Origin: Solea solea
Taxonomy: Eukaryota > Chordata > Actinopteri > Pleuronectiformes > Soleidae
NCBI RefSeq assembly: GCF_958295425.1
Contig: NC_081139.1
Span: 19,136,388 to 19,200,387, forward strand
DNA length: 64,000 bases
Direction of reading: 5' to 3'
Shown: in pieces, positions 33,646 to 46,272 of the stretch
Layout: each line of letters opens with the position of its first letter
Numbering within the stretch: the first letter of the stretch is position 1
Notes under the pieces: generated by a model
The model's database searches: none
What the model was told of the DNA's origin: nothing
The model's input: the letters and a program-made list of their open reading frames with translations, nothing else
Position numbers and translations under genes: made by a program

Positions 33646-34990
33646 GGAATGCATTATGTCTATGATGTGTCCTCTCTAAGATATAAAAACAAGTTTGTGT
33701 GTGTGTGTGAAAACAGTTTCTTCACACCTAAAGCGAGGCATTTTCTCAGTAAAAACCACAGTGTTTCTGATCACAGCTGGGTGCAGGGGGACACCTGTCG
33801 CCCTCATCAGCAGCCCTGTGGTCACCCTGTCCTACTTAGAGCAGAGACGCAGAGAAAAGACAAACCAAACACGGTGACATCAGCACACGGCACAACAAAA
33901 GCCTGTGAAACGACGATGCAGACACAACGTTTAATTCATTCTCTTTTCTTCTCTGGACAACTTTTACAAAACAGATCTGGTTCTTATTTTCAACGTGAGG
34001 TGCCACAAAAGCACTTTATGACACTGTAAAGGTGCCATACAAATACACATTACTTACAATGATTACATCGACAGTATATCCACGAGTATTTACACAAACA
34101 AAGTAAACTTAGTAAGCTTCGTGGACTTGGCCTGGGTCAATTCTATAGACCTGTGCCAAATAGAGCATGGATCATTTCAATTTATTTGAGTGAAACGTAG
34201 AGTGAAATAGGGTGAATTCAAATGACGTTTCTTTAAAAATTGTTTTATTGAGAATATGGTGGAAACATTTAATAAATAGATGTACAATGAGTTAAAAATA
34301 AGTGATGATAAGTGATTGACTTGGTGTTTCTGTTTGTTTACGACTTAGAGTAGCTCCCGCTTACTCTAACTGTGTTGGGTTTGGCTTCAACCTGGACAAA
34401 AAGTTCCGGACGTGTTTGGGGTCGGTCAATATTCTCTAGTCCAGTGTTCAGACAGAAACTGCACTTTGAGCAACAGAGCATATTGAACATAGGATTTAAA
34501 ACAACAAGTGGGAGCTTCATGTTTCACCACACAAACAGCTTTTATTTTGAAGGGATCCTACACCAATACAAACACACTCATGAGTAGTAAATTCAATTTC
34601 TGCCTTCTAAATGTTAAACAGTGGACCTTTAAGGACTTATTCTTAGCTGAAAACTCCTCATGATTTCATTTTGAAAGTGCTATAATCCTGCCATGTTGGC
34701 ACCTGATGCTGGGTCTTCCAGATTATAGAAGATCACGAAGATCTACGTGGGACACATCACTTTTTTTTCGACTCCGCTCGTGATGTAAAGTTCCTCGAGC
34801 CAGTTTAGATGCCTTTTTATTTTACCCGGTCTTTTTTACAACATGCAACAAAGACGAGTGACACGGTTGCAGTGAGTGTGTTCAAGTAAGCGGCACTACA
34901 GGTGGTGTGTGTGTATTGTGGTAATGGGGGGGGCTGCATTTCCGCCAGTGCACAGGTGCAGACTGCCATGTAGCCCCAGAACAACTTTCA

Positions 34991-35024
<34 letters not shown>

Positions 35025-35705
35025 CAAAGATGTTGTCTCTCAAACCGCGGCGACAGTGGTATTTTCACTGTAGAGATGTATGAAGAGGTGGGGATTTCAC
35101 AAGAAGTGCAGCTTCAAAATGTGATCCAGGTGTGTGTTGGTGTCGACTCTCAACATTTCCGTGACACCGAGTGAAGAACCCTCATTTTGAACCTCAGAAT
35201 TATTAAATATTATTGTTAACCCTTAGAACACCGAGCATTTCGGCTGCTTTTTCCATTACTACGTTTAAACGTACAGTATATACAGAGGCTATAAGAATGT
35301 GAAAAACTAAATAATAATTTTCACCAACTATATAAACACACCTGAGCAAAAAGTACTCAAAATGTTTAAGATAGGATTGAATTTGTGAAATTTGGAAATA
35401 CATGACAAGTTCACTTGGTTTGTTTTTATGAATAAAAACAAAAGAAAAACAGTCTATTTTGTGACATCTGCACAATTATTGCAAGCTTTATATCACTACT
35501 AAAAATGCGATATAAAATGAATCATAACTTTGACTCAACAACACATAAGAAGACGAAAAAAAGTGTTTCACTAAGGGTTAATATAATGCTTTTTGAAATT
35601 GGTCCTGCTGCTAATGTCATTGTAAAATTTAAGACTTTTTAACAACACTTGAAATTAAACTTAAAGGTCCAGTGTGTCAAAGTGAGGTGGCGTTATTGTC
35701 ATTGG
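33646..35705. other. Non-coding DNA
   Basis: Contains the right end of a 'ttaaaggtccagtg' element (34560-34632, ending GTGGACCTTTAA) and a (CA)n at 34993-35022. 35215-35580 is AT-rich and opens and closes with 'taacccttag' / 'ctaagggtta' (35217-35226 and 35571-35580), a 10-bp inverted repeat about 350 bases apart, suggesting another short TIR element. No exon recognised. Confidence 0.5.
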
Positions 35706-36034
35706 CAGAAATTGAGTTTCCCTGAGTAATATTACCAAAATAACTGGTCCCAACCGTTCCATTTTTCAGTATCCTCTCCTTGAGGTACCAGAGTCATGGT
35801 TTGGTCCAGTACAGGTGGAGCTAGACCCACGACAGTCAGCTGATTGGGCGACAGAAAAGCGTCACTCCCTGCTGGATGTCCTCCGTTGTTGTCTGTTGTG
35901 TCACGTTCAATAGCACACACCACGCGTACTAAGTAAAGCGACTGTTCTCAGTCGAAACACAAGCCTGAGCGAGGGCTTTACCGTTCCAAACTGTACCGTA
36001 CTGTACCAAAGCGAACTGTACCATGATGGACACG
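35706..36034. mobile_element. Short TIR element (GTTTCC family), copy 2
   Basis: Same internal words as 6921-7103: 'accaaaataactggtccca', 'gaggtaccagagt', 'agcgagggctttaccgttcc'. It adds a central part ('tactaagtaaagcgactgttctcag') and an 'accgtactgtaccaa' palindromic end. Confidence 0.65.
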
Positions 36035-37160
36035 CTCCAACACACTTGGAAGAGAACAGTGAGGTGAGGGATATTCAGCTGCAACACGTAACTTCACCAA
36101 ATGTTGCTTCAATTTTACAAACTGTTCCTTTAAGTCCAATTTAACAATGAACAAAAATGGCATTTGGTAAATTGTTTAAAAAGTTTGAATCACAACCTCT
36201 GAAAGATTGCTTTAAAGGTCCACTGTTTAAAACTTGAACTTGAAATTATTGTGTGCAATCACCCGATTGTCATGATCCCAGAATTAGTTTTTTTTTATAA
36301 TAGACAACCTAAATATCTGTCATTTATGACACTTTTAAAGATCCGTGAGAAACCTGTACAATGCTTTTGTAATCATTGGAGTATAGGATAATAATCTTTT
36401 CTTCTATATAAGTCTAAGAATATTTGTTCATATTCCGGTGGAGGCTTAAAATCAATCAAATTGACTTTATTGACACTCCCTGCACTTTCTGTGTATCTTA
36501 TTGTGCAAAATAAACCAAATCACACTTACAGTGAAAGGAGAATGGCCTAAATCTCACTGAAATACTTTAAACAACTCAAGACACTAGACAAGATCACTCA
36601 AAAATGAAGTGAAGTAGCAGGTAAATGCTAAAGTATTGAATAAATCCAGATACATACAACAACACATACCATTCTAAAACAGCAAATCCTTCATAAGAAA
36701 ACAGAAATTATGTCAAATTCATGTTTGTATTGATATTACACGTGTAGCACTGTGGTTTATGGCTCCGTTTAATTTTTTCTTCAAGCTGCTTTCTACACAT
36801 CGAGTCAGAACGCTTCGCACAAAAAAATGTACCCGTCTTCTGAAAAATGGGAGGGATGTAAAAACCACATGCAGATGCTTTCTAGTATATAAATACAGCC
36901 TACGGTGACATATAGGCCCAGAAACATAACGTACAGATGTGTATCTTGGCCACGTCTCACCTCAAAAGAAGGCGGTTAACAGCTCATAGAAGTGATGAAG
37001 TGTAAATTTGTGTGGATAAGTGGCAGCAAATGAACACACCAATGTCAAGTTCTTTTTCCATAGTTACACTTTCAACATATGATGACGTGGTGCACAGCCA
37101 AAGAAAACCAAGACAGCCGCTACCTCCTGAGCCAGAGTGAGTTCATGTTATTTCCACTGA
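36035..37160. other. Non-coding DNA
   Basis: A fragment like the 'ttaaaggtccagtg' left end is at about 36211. Otherwise AT-rich and unrecognised. Confidence 0.5.
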
Positions 37161-37164
37161 CTCC

Positions 37165-38345
37165 CACCCGCTCACACACACACACACACACACACAGGTT
37201 TGCGTGGCTATCCCTTAAAGGACTCACACTGACTTTCATTCATTTGGACAACCTAAACAAACCGTTATCCCTAATCGTAACCATAACTACCTAATCATAA
37301 CCACTATTCAAATTTTAGCCCTAAACTTAACCTAACTTTAGCCATTATAACTAAATAAATGCCTAACTCTAATCCAGGTCTTTAACCCTAAAAAGATGTT
37401 CAAATTTGTAAAGACCAGGAAGTATGGATCAAAAGATATTTGTGTGTGTGTTCTTGTATTTGTTACCTCTTTAGGTCCTTTACAGGCATAAACACTGACC
37501 TTGCCAGGACCATAATTCCTCATGGAGACCAAAGCCTGGTCCTAATTAGGCACAACTGGTTAAGTTTAGGGCTAACATTTGAATAGTGGTAATTAACTAG
37601 TTATGGCAAACCTGTGTGTGTGTGTGCATGTCTGCAGTAGGTCACACACCGTTGTACATTTTTATTTTTACTGATGAAACATATCGATATAATGCATCGG
37701 TTAAGGTTAGTACCTTAACCCTAACCCTTAACCTAAGGCTAAGAAAGCCCTTACCATTAAACCAGGTCTTTAACCCCTAAAAAGCCATTTGTAAGGACCC
37801 GCCACAAAGGTAGATTTGGATCAAAAACATTTGTTGTGCTTGTACTTGTCCTAATGAGGCACAACTGGTTAAGGTACTAACCTTAACCGTGCAGGTTTGC
37901 ACAGCTATCCCTCTAAGGACTTGACTTTCATTGACAGTCTAAACGAAGTGCCTTAACCAGTTAATGCCTAACCACTATTCAAATTTAAGCCTAATTAGGA
38001 CCGGGTTTGGATCTCAATGAGGACTACTGGTCCTGACAAGGTCACTGTATATGCCAGAAAACGTCCTAAAGAGTTAACAAATAGAACACACACACACACA
38101 CACACACACACAAATACATTTTGATCCAAACCTATCTTTGTGGCTGGTCCTTACTAACTTGAAGGGCTTTTTTAAGGGTTAAAGACCTGGTTTTAAGTGG
38201 TTTGCTTAACTTAGTTAGTGATAATGGCTAAAGTTATGCTGAGGTACTAAACTTAACTGATGCATTATATGGATATGTTTCATCAGTAAAAATGCTATAT
38301 AAGTGTGTGTTTCCTACACACACACACACACACACACAGGGGATC
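37165..38345. repeat. Array of (TG/CA)n-bounded modules in alternating orientation
   Basis: At least four partial modules: inverted at 37175-37330, direct at 37380-37625, then mixed copies to 38345. Each joins a (CA)n or (TG)n run, and shared words include 'tcctaat[g/t]aggcacaactgg', 'tcattcatttggacaacct' and 'ttgtatttgttacctcttta'. Telomere-like TAACCCTAACCC occurs inside. Confidence 0.7.
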
Positions 38346-40079
38346 AGCAGTTTGTCATCCTTGCGTTGGTCATTCACGTTCCCAAGCCTGATTCATTACA
38401 GACAAGCCACTTAATCGGAGGCACATCCACCCAACGGTGGATCATTTCTGCAACAGCTGTGCAAAACATCTGCTGCTCTCCTGGTCCCGGCCTGACGCTC
38501 TGGGGTTAGACCAACATTTGACATAAACCAATAAATTTTTGGATTCCTCTTCCAGAAAAGTCCGGCCTTTCCACATAGTCTTACTCTCAGGACTGTGTTT
38601 TTTTTTGTTTTTTTTTATTCCTCCTCCCTTTTTTATCGTCTCCTCTGTGGCTGTAACTCGTCCTTTTGTGAATCGACCCTCCTGTTTCCCCCCTCTTCTA
38701 TACAGCTGTTCCTTTGCCTCATGTTGCACATTCTTTCATTCTTTGGGCCTCTGGCTGTCAGGGACCCATTACTCTCTCCTACTGTGTGTGTGTGTGTGTG
38801 AGAGAGAAAGAAAGAGAGAGAGAGAGAGAGGGAGTGAGTGAGTGAAAGAAAGAAAGAAAGAGAAGCAATGTAACAACTTTGAGAGGGATCTATAGCCTGA
38901 AAGACAGAGTACAGCTGCAAGGAGTACACACACACACACACACACACTCCCCCAGCTGTTTGTCTCTCGCCAATTACTGTGGTCCCTGCTGGTCCTGTCC
39001 CCTCTAGTCCTCCCCCGGTCCCATAAGAACCTTCCTATTCCTACTATTTTTAGCCTGAGAGCTGAGGGGCCCCTTCACAGTCTAATCACAGTATCCACCC
39101 TGCGACCACTAGCCTTCATAGTCTGCCCTCTCCTTTGTCTCTCACTCCTTTAAGCCCCCCCCCCCCCCCCCACCATCACCACCACCTTTTGGCAACAGGC
39201 TCAGGTAATATACTTGGGAATTCTAAACAAAGGAAAAGTGCAACACAAAAACAGGCAGCAACCCGACAAACAACAAAGCAATTAGCTGGTGTTTGGTCTG
39301 GCTGGGACAACCATGACCTTTCAGGAAACTCCCCCTTCCTGTGAGAGAGAGAGAGAGAGAGAGAGAGGGCGCTAAACAATCTGCATTCTTGGATGAAATA
39401 TCTCAGCGAGTCGTCATGACCTACATAGGTTATGTCACGACTCAGTCTGACTTTGAAAGACACTTCATTTCATTTGTTACATTCAAACCAGTGTCAAAAT
39501 CAAAGGTCCACACCACTCTCACACTTAGTGTTTTCCCACAGACACAGTTCTGCTTCTGGCTCTGACTAGAACCTCAGGACCATGGTGCTTTGTGGCGAAC
39601 CTGCCCAGGTTAAGGGAGGAGGTTACTCCGCGTTACTGAGGCAAAAGTGAACACAACGCCAGCAAAATCTCCCACGATCCACTGATGATGTCTTTCAGGT
39701 ATCAAACCAATTTTTGTTTTGGTTCAAAATGATGTTCAGGATCTGGCACGGAGCCCTGCCGGTGTGAAAGGGCTGTCTGTGTTTCTCACTGTTTTAATGT
39801 TGTGTCTGTGGTGACACAAGTGTGATGCGTTATCCGTCAAGGTGGAAGAACAACAGCTAGCAGTGAAATATAGATTGAGGAATCATCTCTGCTTCTCTGA
39901 AACGTGAGTGAAGTGAAACAAATGTTGAAAGTGAACTTTAGGTTTATGGAATTGACCCCAGTTCTCTGAAACTTAGCAGTAGTGAGACAATGAAATAAAC
40001 ACGCCCAGTCTGGAATGAAGTAACTTAAAGGAAACTTGAGTATATATCTATATAGCTATATATCCCTCTCAAAGTTGTT
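38346..40079. other. Non-coding DNA with low-complexity tracts
   Basis: (TG)n then (GA)/(GAAA)n at 38783-38862, (CA)n at 38926-38946, a C-run at 39154-39170 and (GA)n at 39342-39367. No exon recognised. Confidence 0.55.
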
Positions 40080-40345
40080 ACATTGCTAAACTTGAGTAAA
40101 AGTACAAGTATCTTACCCAGAAAATGACTTTGGTAGAAGTTGAAGTCACTTTTTTTATAATATTACTTAAATAAAAAACGTAAAGTATGTGACATTTACC
40201 GTATTTAAGTATCAAAAGTAATTTTCTGATATAAAATGTACTTTGTAAGTTTTAGAAGTAAAAACGAAAGTATTAAAAAAGTCAGTTAGGATGGAGCTTT
40301 GGTAGCTCAGTGGTCGGGTGAGTTGTCGTTCAACAGTTATATATT
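40080..40345 (+). mobile_element. Composite element with internal tRNA-like SINE head, copy 1 (truncated)
   Basis: Outer part 'gagtaaaagtacaagtatct' and 'aaaatgactttggtagaagt', then at 40298 TGGTAGCTCAGTGGTCGGGT (tRNA-like A-box). It breaks off soon after. Same join as at 47648 and 52848. Confidence 0.7.
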
Positions 40346-43300
40346 GGAGCCCGAAAACTCCACTAATTAGAATCAACCGCAGAATTATTAAATTATTAAA
40401 GAATTTTTACTTGAAAAAGAAACAAAATGCCACAAAATTTGAAAGGTTGACACAGATAACGGGAAAAAGATGGTCATTCACATGCTGATAAGACATTTCC
40501 AGTATTTTCCTCTCCCTGTGATCTGTCGTAACTGCTCTGGCAGATAAAGGCCGCTCCTCCCACAGTGATCTTAGGCTTTGGTAACAGCCAGTGTGCACTC
40601 TGTGTTTCCAGATGATGCAAAATCCCATTGTATTCTTCAAGGACTCCTAACCTGCTTCTTATCAGCAGCTCTGACGTCTTTTTTTTGGTCTCCTTTTCCT
40701 CTCGGCGCTCCAGAAAGGAACAGTTCAGCCATTCGTATCAACTCAGTCGCAGCCTCGCGAGGTCCAGCTCCCACTGATGACGACAGATTGAGAGGAATCT
40801 GTTTTCAAGGGGCTCGAAAACTGGCTGTTTCCTTAAAGTATTATGAAAAACCCTCGTGGCTGTCACAGCAGCTAAGTGGAAATTCTGGGAAATCACTTGG
40901 GCTTTGATGAAAAATGTGGACAGTCCAGCAAAAGCAATTCTTTAAATATGCAAAATTATTTTGTTTTTCCTGATAATGCAAAACATTGATCCATCATTCA
41001 AGTCAAGTCAATTTCTTTGTACCGATCAGTACACTGTAAAATATAGCCAAGATTTCCCAGGCTTTAACTATGGCATTATATAATATAATTGGTTTGTACT
41101 TTTTGTGAAATTACTGTATTATATAAACTAAAATGTGATCAAGAAATTGTGATTTATACACGTTAATAATATATTGACAGGAAAGAACACCCATATATGA
41201 CAACATTCAAACAAAATACAGTATTTATACTTATATGACAATACTGTTACATCCCAGTAAGAATATCTGCCAATTCATAGTGGTTTACTACAATATGATA
41301 CATAGTATCTGGTAATTTACAGTAAATGTACACACAGAAAGTGTCAAGACAGTGACGCATATGACATACAGTATATGACATTATGAAATAAAAGCATTAT
41401 GATTAAAATGGAAATAGATGACAATGCTCCACTGTTCAAAAGTGCATCATTAATAACAGAAACCACTGGGCCAATACAACAAAAACTCAATATGGCAAGA
41501 ATTAAAACTATAAAAACTAAAAAAAATATAGATAGTGTACAACATTACTTCTATTGTGCAATTGTTCCTGGAAAAAAAGCAACTTTTATTTTTGTTTTAA
41601 ATCTTGGGACTGTAAGCCTCCGTCCAGAGGGAAGAAGCTCGACTTCACAGATTCATAGACACTGTAAATTTGCGTATTGAGGCTGCAAGTCATTGCTTCA
41701 CCTTTTCACCGCTCTAACGGTCCTGCGTATATAACATAAATACGATGTGTTGTTGCGTCACAATCTCCTTTTTTCATGAAGTTTGTTAGAGGAGAAATCG
41801 ACACCAGCCTCACAATCTCTCTCACTTGCCACGAGGACAGAGTGTCACGACCCCTAAACACGAGTTTCCTTTGGTCACTAGTTTTTCCCAAAGGATGAGG
41901 TTACATTTGAAGCAGAAAGTTAATCCATAGCTGGTAGAGCAGTAGTGGAGGGAGCCAGACCACACAGCAGCTGAGGGTGTCGGCCCCCCCTTTCTTTAAG
42001 CTTCTACAGACAATCCTGACACTTAGACTCCCTAAAATAAGCAGAGGTGAATTCACCTCCATCAGGACTGATGTAGCTGCTGCACACTTGCAGATAAGGA
42101 GTTGTTAGCGCTGTCAGTGGCGTTATGTCCACTTAACATCTTATAGAACAATAGTTGTGTTTCAATTACCTTTAGAAAAGTGCAAAAGCCTAAATATCGC
42201 AATAATGTAATGTAAACACAACTAGTGAGTCCCACAGACTATGTGGGTCGTGGGAGATTTTTTGGGCGGTCCTCAAACAAAATTTACCAAAATTTCCAGA
42301 ACATGACATACAGAAAAGTAAGTTGTAATTCATTAACAGACATATCTGCAAATGTGTCGCTACGTAGTGCACACATTGCTTGTCATTGTCAAAGGTGGGT
42401 CACCATACAGAATGTTTGGGAAACACTGACCCATGACCTTCTCTTACTACTGAAACACAGCTACCTGAAGACTGGGAGGTGATTGACTTGCACTAAATTC
42501 ATTGACATTTTCTTTTAGCCAATTTGTGGCATGGGACAGATATCTGAGGTCAAACATGTGCAGAGAAACAGAATCCCCTGAACAATTAATATCACCACTA
42601 TAGCAGCCTGTTGATATAATGTATAACTGGGTCCATTGATTGTGTAAAAAAGTCCTCTGTTACAAATCAAAGTCTTATTTTCAAACGCCTCGAGATTCAA
42701 ATGCTTACAGCACTTAAACCACGCGTATATGGGCCAAAATATATTGTACTATTTTACTCTGAATGGGAACATTTACAAAGTAGACACTGTGTTCTATTAA
42801 AGAAGACTGAAATGAGCAGTTCGAGACTCTTGTGTGCTCAGAAAAATGTTTGCAGATTTCATAAAGCTAATTTTCCCAAAGATAAATTAGACTCCACTTG
42901 CAACACAGTGGTGTCGCCCCCTAGTGACTTCTTGGGCTTCGCTTTCCAAATCCTGAGATTACAGCCATCTTTTTATTCTCAGACTACGGTTGGATTTAGT
43001 CTGCCCTACATCTGTATACTGTGGGAGGAAAAAAAAAAATCCAGATTCATTAAAACCATCTAGGTTTTTCCAGTGTTCAGTGTCTACTCTCCCTGACCTT
43101 TCATCCGCTGCAGCCTCAGATTTGTGTTCTTGGCTGGCAGGAGTGGAACCCGCCGTGGTCTTCTGCTGTTGTAGCCTGTCCTCCTCATTTTCCGGCACGC
43201 TGTGCATTCAGAGATGTTTCCCCCGCTCACCGCAGTTGTAAAGCATGGTTATCTGAGTTATCACTGTCTTTCTCAGTCTTCCTTTCAGCCCCAGCCAGTC

Positions 43301-43500
43301 TGACCATGCTCCTCTGACCTCCCTCTGCAACACGACGTTTCCATCCACAGAACTGTCGCTCACTGGATGTTTTTAATTTTTCCCCCCAAACCATTTGGAG
43401 GAAAACTCTAGAGAGAGTTGTGCGAAAAATCCCGAGAGAGCAGTAATTTCAGAAATACTCAAAGCAGCCCATCTGGAAGCAACATCAATGCCACAAAGTG
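40346..43500. other. Non-coding DNA
   Basis: No exon recognised. A CTCF-like core CGCCCCCTAGTG is at 42915-42926 (- orientation). Confidence 0.5.
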
Positions 43501-43519
43501 ATTAAAATCACATTTTATC

Positions 43520-44165
43520 ACTGAAGTTTTTATTGAATTTTTACTGGAATATAAAAATACAACACATAAATGTACATAAATAAAGAGCAGAAACAAATAA
43601 AAGGGGGGAAAAAAATCAAGAATTAACAGTTGTCTGGCAACATTTTCACATTCTTACTGTTACATTTTCAGGCATTTATTTTGTCAGTGTCATATAAATA
43701 TTCCCAGATATTTTTTTTTAAAATTCACTGGCTTTAACGCTCAAGATGTAAGTCAATTTTTCCATTTCCTTGACAATTTCAAGCCACTGATGCTTATTTG
43801 GAGAGACTACATTGAGCCATTTCCTGGTAATGGCTTTCTTGCTGGCTGCAAGTTTCGAATTTAGTCAAATAAAAATCTTTTTCTCTTTTCACACTCCTTG
43901 AACGTTGCCAAGGCACATCACCAGGCATGTATTTGGGATTTTATATCCCATAATATTTGATATAATTTCACCAGTGTTATTCCAGTTTAACCTGATCTTT
44001 GCACTGTTACAGAAAGTATGAGCACGATCAGCCTCCGTGTTCCCAGTTCTGATTTTTGATATGAACATGAATTGCTGCCACATCGTCAGTTTGACTGAAT
44101 ATTTGCATAACAAAGTGCTTGCACTGGTGTTTCTTAAGTTCAATAACTGAATACTTGGGGAAGAT
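43520..44165 (-). pseudogene. 3' remnant of a Tx1/L1-type LINE ORF2
   Basis: On the - strand, three frames broken by stops and shifts give the end of a LINE reverse-transcriptase ORF2 in order: NIMGYKIPNTCLVMCLGNV (about 43905-43965), AASKKAITRKWLN (about 43811-43850), then WLEIVKEMEKLTYIL (about 43742-43787). This order (LGN..., KKAITRKWL, W...E...ME.LT.SL) is what I recall for the C-terminal tail of Tx1/L1 ORF2. No catalytic region is present in the window. It is dead and heavily diverged. Confidence 0.7.
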
Positions 44166-44834
44166 TTTGAATCAGTTGAATTTCTTTATATAATTTATTG
44201 TCAAAACAAATGTAAAAAAAAAAAAAAGCATAATTTGCAACTTTAATCATGAGAATCTTCAAATTGACTTAATATAGAGTGAGTTCCGCCATGTTGAGCT
44301 CTTTCATGGCGTAGTTTTATATGAATGGATCTCCTCACAGTTCTTAGTGGCACCTAAACCACATGCTGTAACTCGTCTTTTCCGCTCACACTTCCGGGGA
44401 AATTTACATTTAGCAGACTTACTGCAGCTACTTCTGTGTGTGTGTGTGTGTGCATGTGTTTGTGAGTGCGCGCACGTGAATATTTATAACTATTCATAAC
44501 CTGCTTTGGCTGCTTGATTTGTTTTTCAAACTTCGATTAAAGCCATGACTGTTTGCATGTTGAAATAGTGTAAATGACTAAAGCAGTGACATTTGGCTGA
44601 AATGTTATTGCAGTGGTGAAATGTCCAACGTGTGTGTGAGTAAGAGCTTGACTGGGTCGCTGTGGAAAAACAAAGGAAAAGCAGTTATCTGTCCATGATA
44701 AGCAACGCGAACAAAAAAAGGAGGGGTTAAAACACAGTCAGCTATGTTTGATATATTGAAGTTTAATAAATTAAGTAAATATGCCTTGAGGATTTGTTAT
44801 CCTATCCTTTCTGAGAAAACATTAATTTTGTCCT
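44166..44834. other. Non-coding DNA
   Basis: (TG)n at 44436-44463. Nothing else recognised. Confidence 0.5.
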
Positions 44835-45125
44835 TTAATTATCTTAAATCAGCCTCTGTCAAGCAAAACTATCAGACGTGACTGTGGGAGGGGTTTGTGT
44901 GTCTACAGCAGCAGAAGAAAACTGTTTATCTCATCAAACTGCTGTTTTTTGAGCCATAGAATTCACATTTTTGTATTTTCTTTGGACCCATTTAGCTTAC
45001 ATCTGTCTTCCATAAAAACAAATCACTGCCTGTGCACAGCTGATAGACTAAATCATCGTTGTGTAAACTCATTTGACAATGGTTTGACAGACATTCATTC
45101 ATATTTACAGCTTGAATCAAAGTAG
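44835..45125 (+). repeat. Dispersed repeat copy ('tttaaagctgcagtgcgtaac' family, internal part)
   Basis: Shares 'ttttttgagccatagaattcac' (one or two changes) with 28330-28352 and 'aaactcatttgacaa' with 53139-53153. Confidence 0.55.
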
Positions 45126-45474
45126 TGTAGATAACTACATTTAAAAAACAAACAAAAAAGCCCCCGTACAATCATTTGTCTTTTTGTTTCGTTTAAATTA
45201 TTAGTCAGTCTCATAAAAGATGATTCAGACAAACACACAGTTCTGACTGGTAAGTGTTTCTCTAATGACAAATAAAAGACCACACGAGACACCGTCAAAC
45301 TCACACAGGTTTTGTTGTCTCCAGTTTAATACATAACCAGCGTGTTATTTTTATCACTTGCATCACTTTATGCACCCTGATTATTTTGATCCCGTGCACA
45401 TCCTATCAAGCGACACTTCCTGCTATTGTCAAACAAGCAGCTACACACAATCTGTCGGCTCTTTGCCTCCGTGA

Positions 45475-45890
45475 AACACACACACACACGCGCGGTTTTA
45501 CATTCTTTGTGTGGACACTCATAGACATACATACATTCCCTAGCACCTAACCTTAAGCATCACATCTAAATGCCTAACCCTAACCCTAAAACCAGGTCTT
45601 AATCCGCAAAAAGCCCTTCAAAAATATGAGGACCAGCCAAAATGTCCTCACAAGGTCATAATGTCCTCACAAAGACACACACACGTGCAGGTTTGTGCAG
45701 GTTTTCTTCTTGGGACAAAGCATTGACTTTTCATTCATTTGGACGGCCTAAACAATGAGGTTCTGCCTCATTAGGACCAGATTCTGGTCTCCACAAGGAC
45801 GACTAGTCCTGACAAGGTCAGAGTTTATGCCACAAAAGGTCCTGAAGAGGAGACAAATACAAGTTTACACACACACACACACACCTCCTC
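45475..45890 (-). repeat. (CA)n-bounded module, inverted copy
   Basis: Begins in (CA)n, then 'cctaaccctaaaaccaggtc', 'aagcccttcaaaaatatgag', 'atgtcctcacaa', 'attcatttggac' and 'gacaaggtcagagtttatgc', and ends in (CA)n at 45871-45884. Confidence 0.7.
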
Positions 45891-46014
45891 CCCTGCTCTG
45901 AGGTTGTGGTGCAGGGGCAGCAGTGACACAAAAGTTACAGTGGGGTGATCGGGCGACTGTTTTCTCTGAAAAAAAGACAGCGAGAAAGAAAGGGAGAGAG
46001 ATTGAAGTCTTAAG

Positions 46015-46047
<33 letters not shown>

Positions 46048-46129
46048 CTGAGAGGAAGTGCAAGAGAGGAAAGTGAGAGGGAGCCCGTTGTGTCTAGCAT
46101 TTGACTCTTGACTCTCCCTCTGTGTGTGT

Positions 46130-46272
46130 GTGTGTGTGTCAGAGCAGAGCCGGGCTCCAGCGCTGTAGGATCTATCTTCTCCCTGAGCCTCCCGGTGTCT
46201 CTGATCACTGCCTCTGTGACTGACTGAGCTGCTGTGGAACCTCTCACTGGATGTGTCAGCGCCCAGAACTGG
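46130..46272 (+). promoter_or_regulatory. Possible 5' exon (weak)
   Basis: A GC-richer stretch after (GA)n and (TG)n tracts. It ends CAGAACTG followed by GTAGGA, a plausible donor at 46273, after an ATG at 46251 (MCQRPEL). No homology recognised. Confidence 0.2.
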
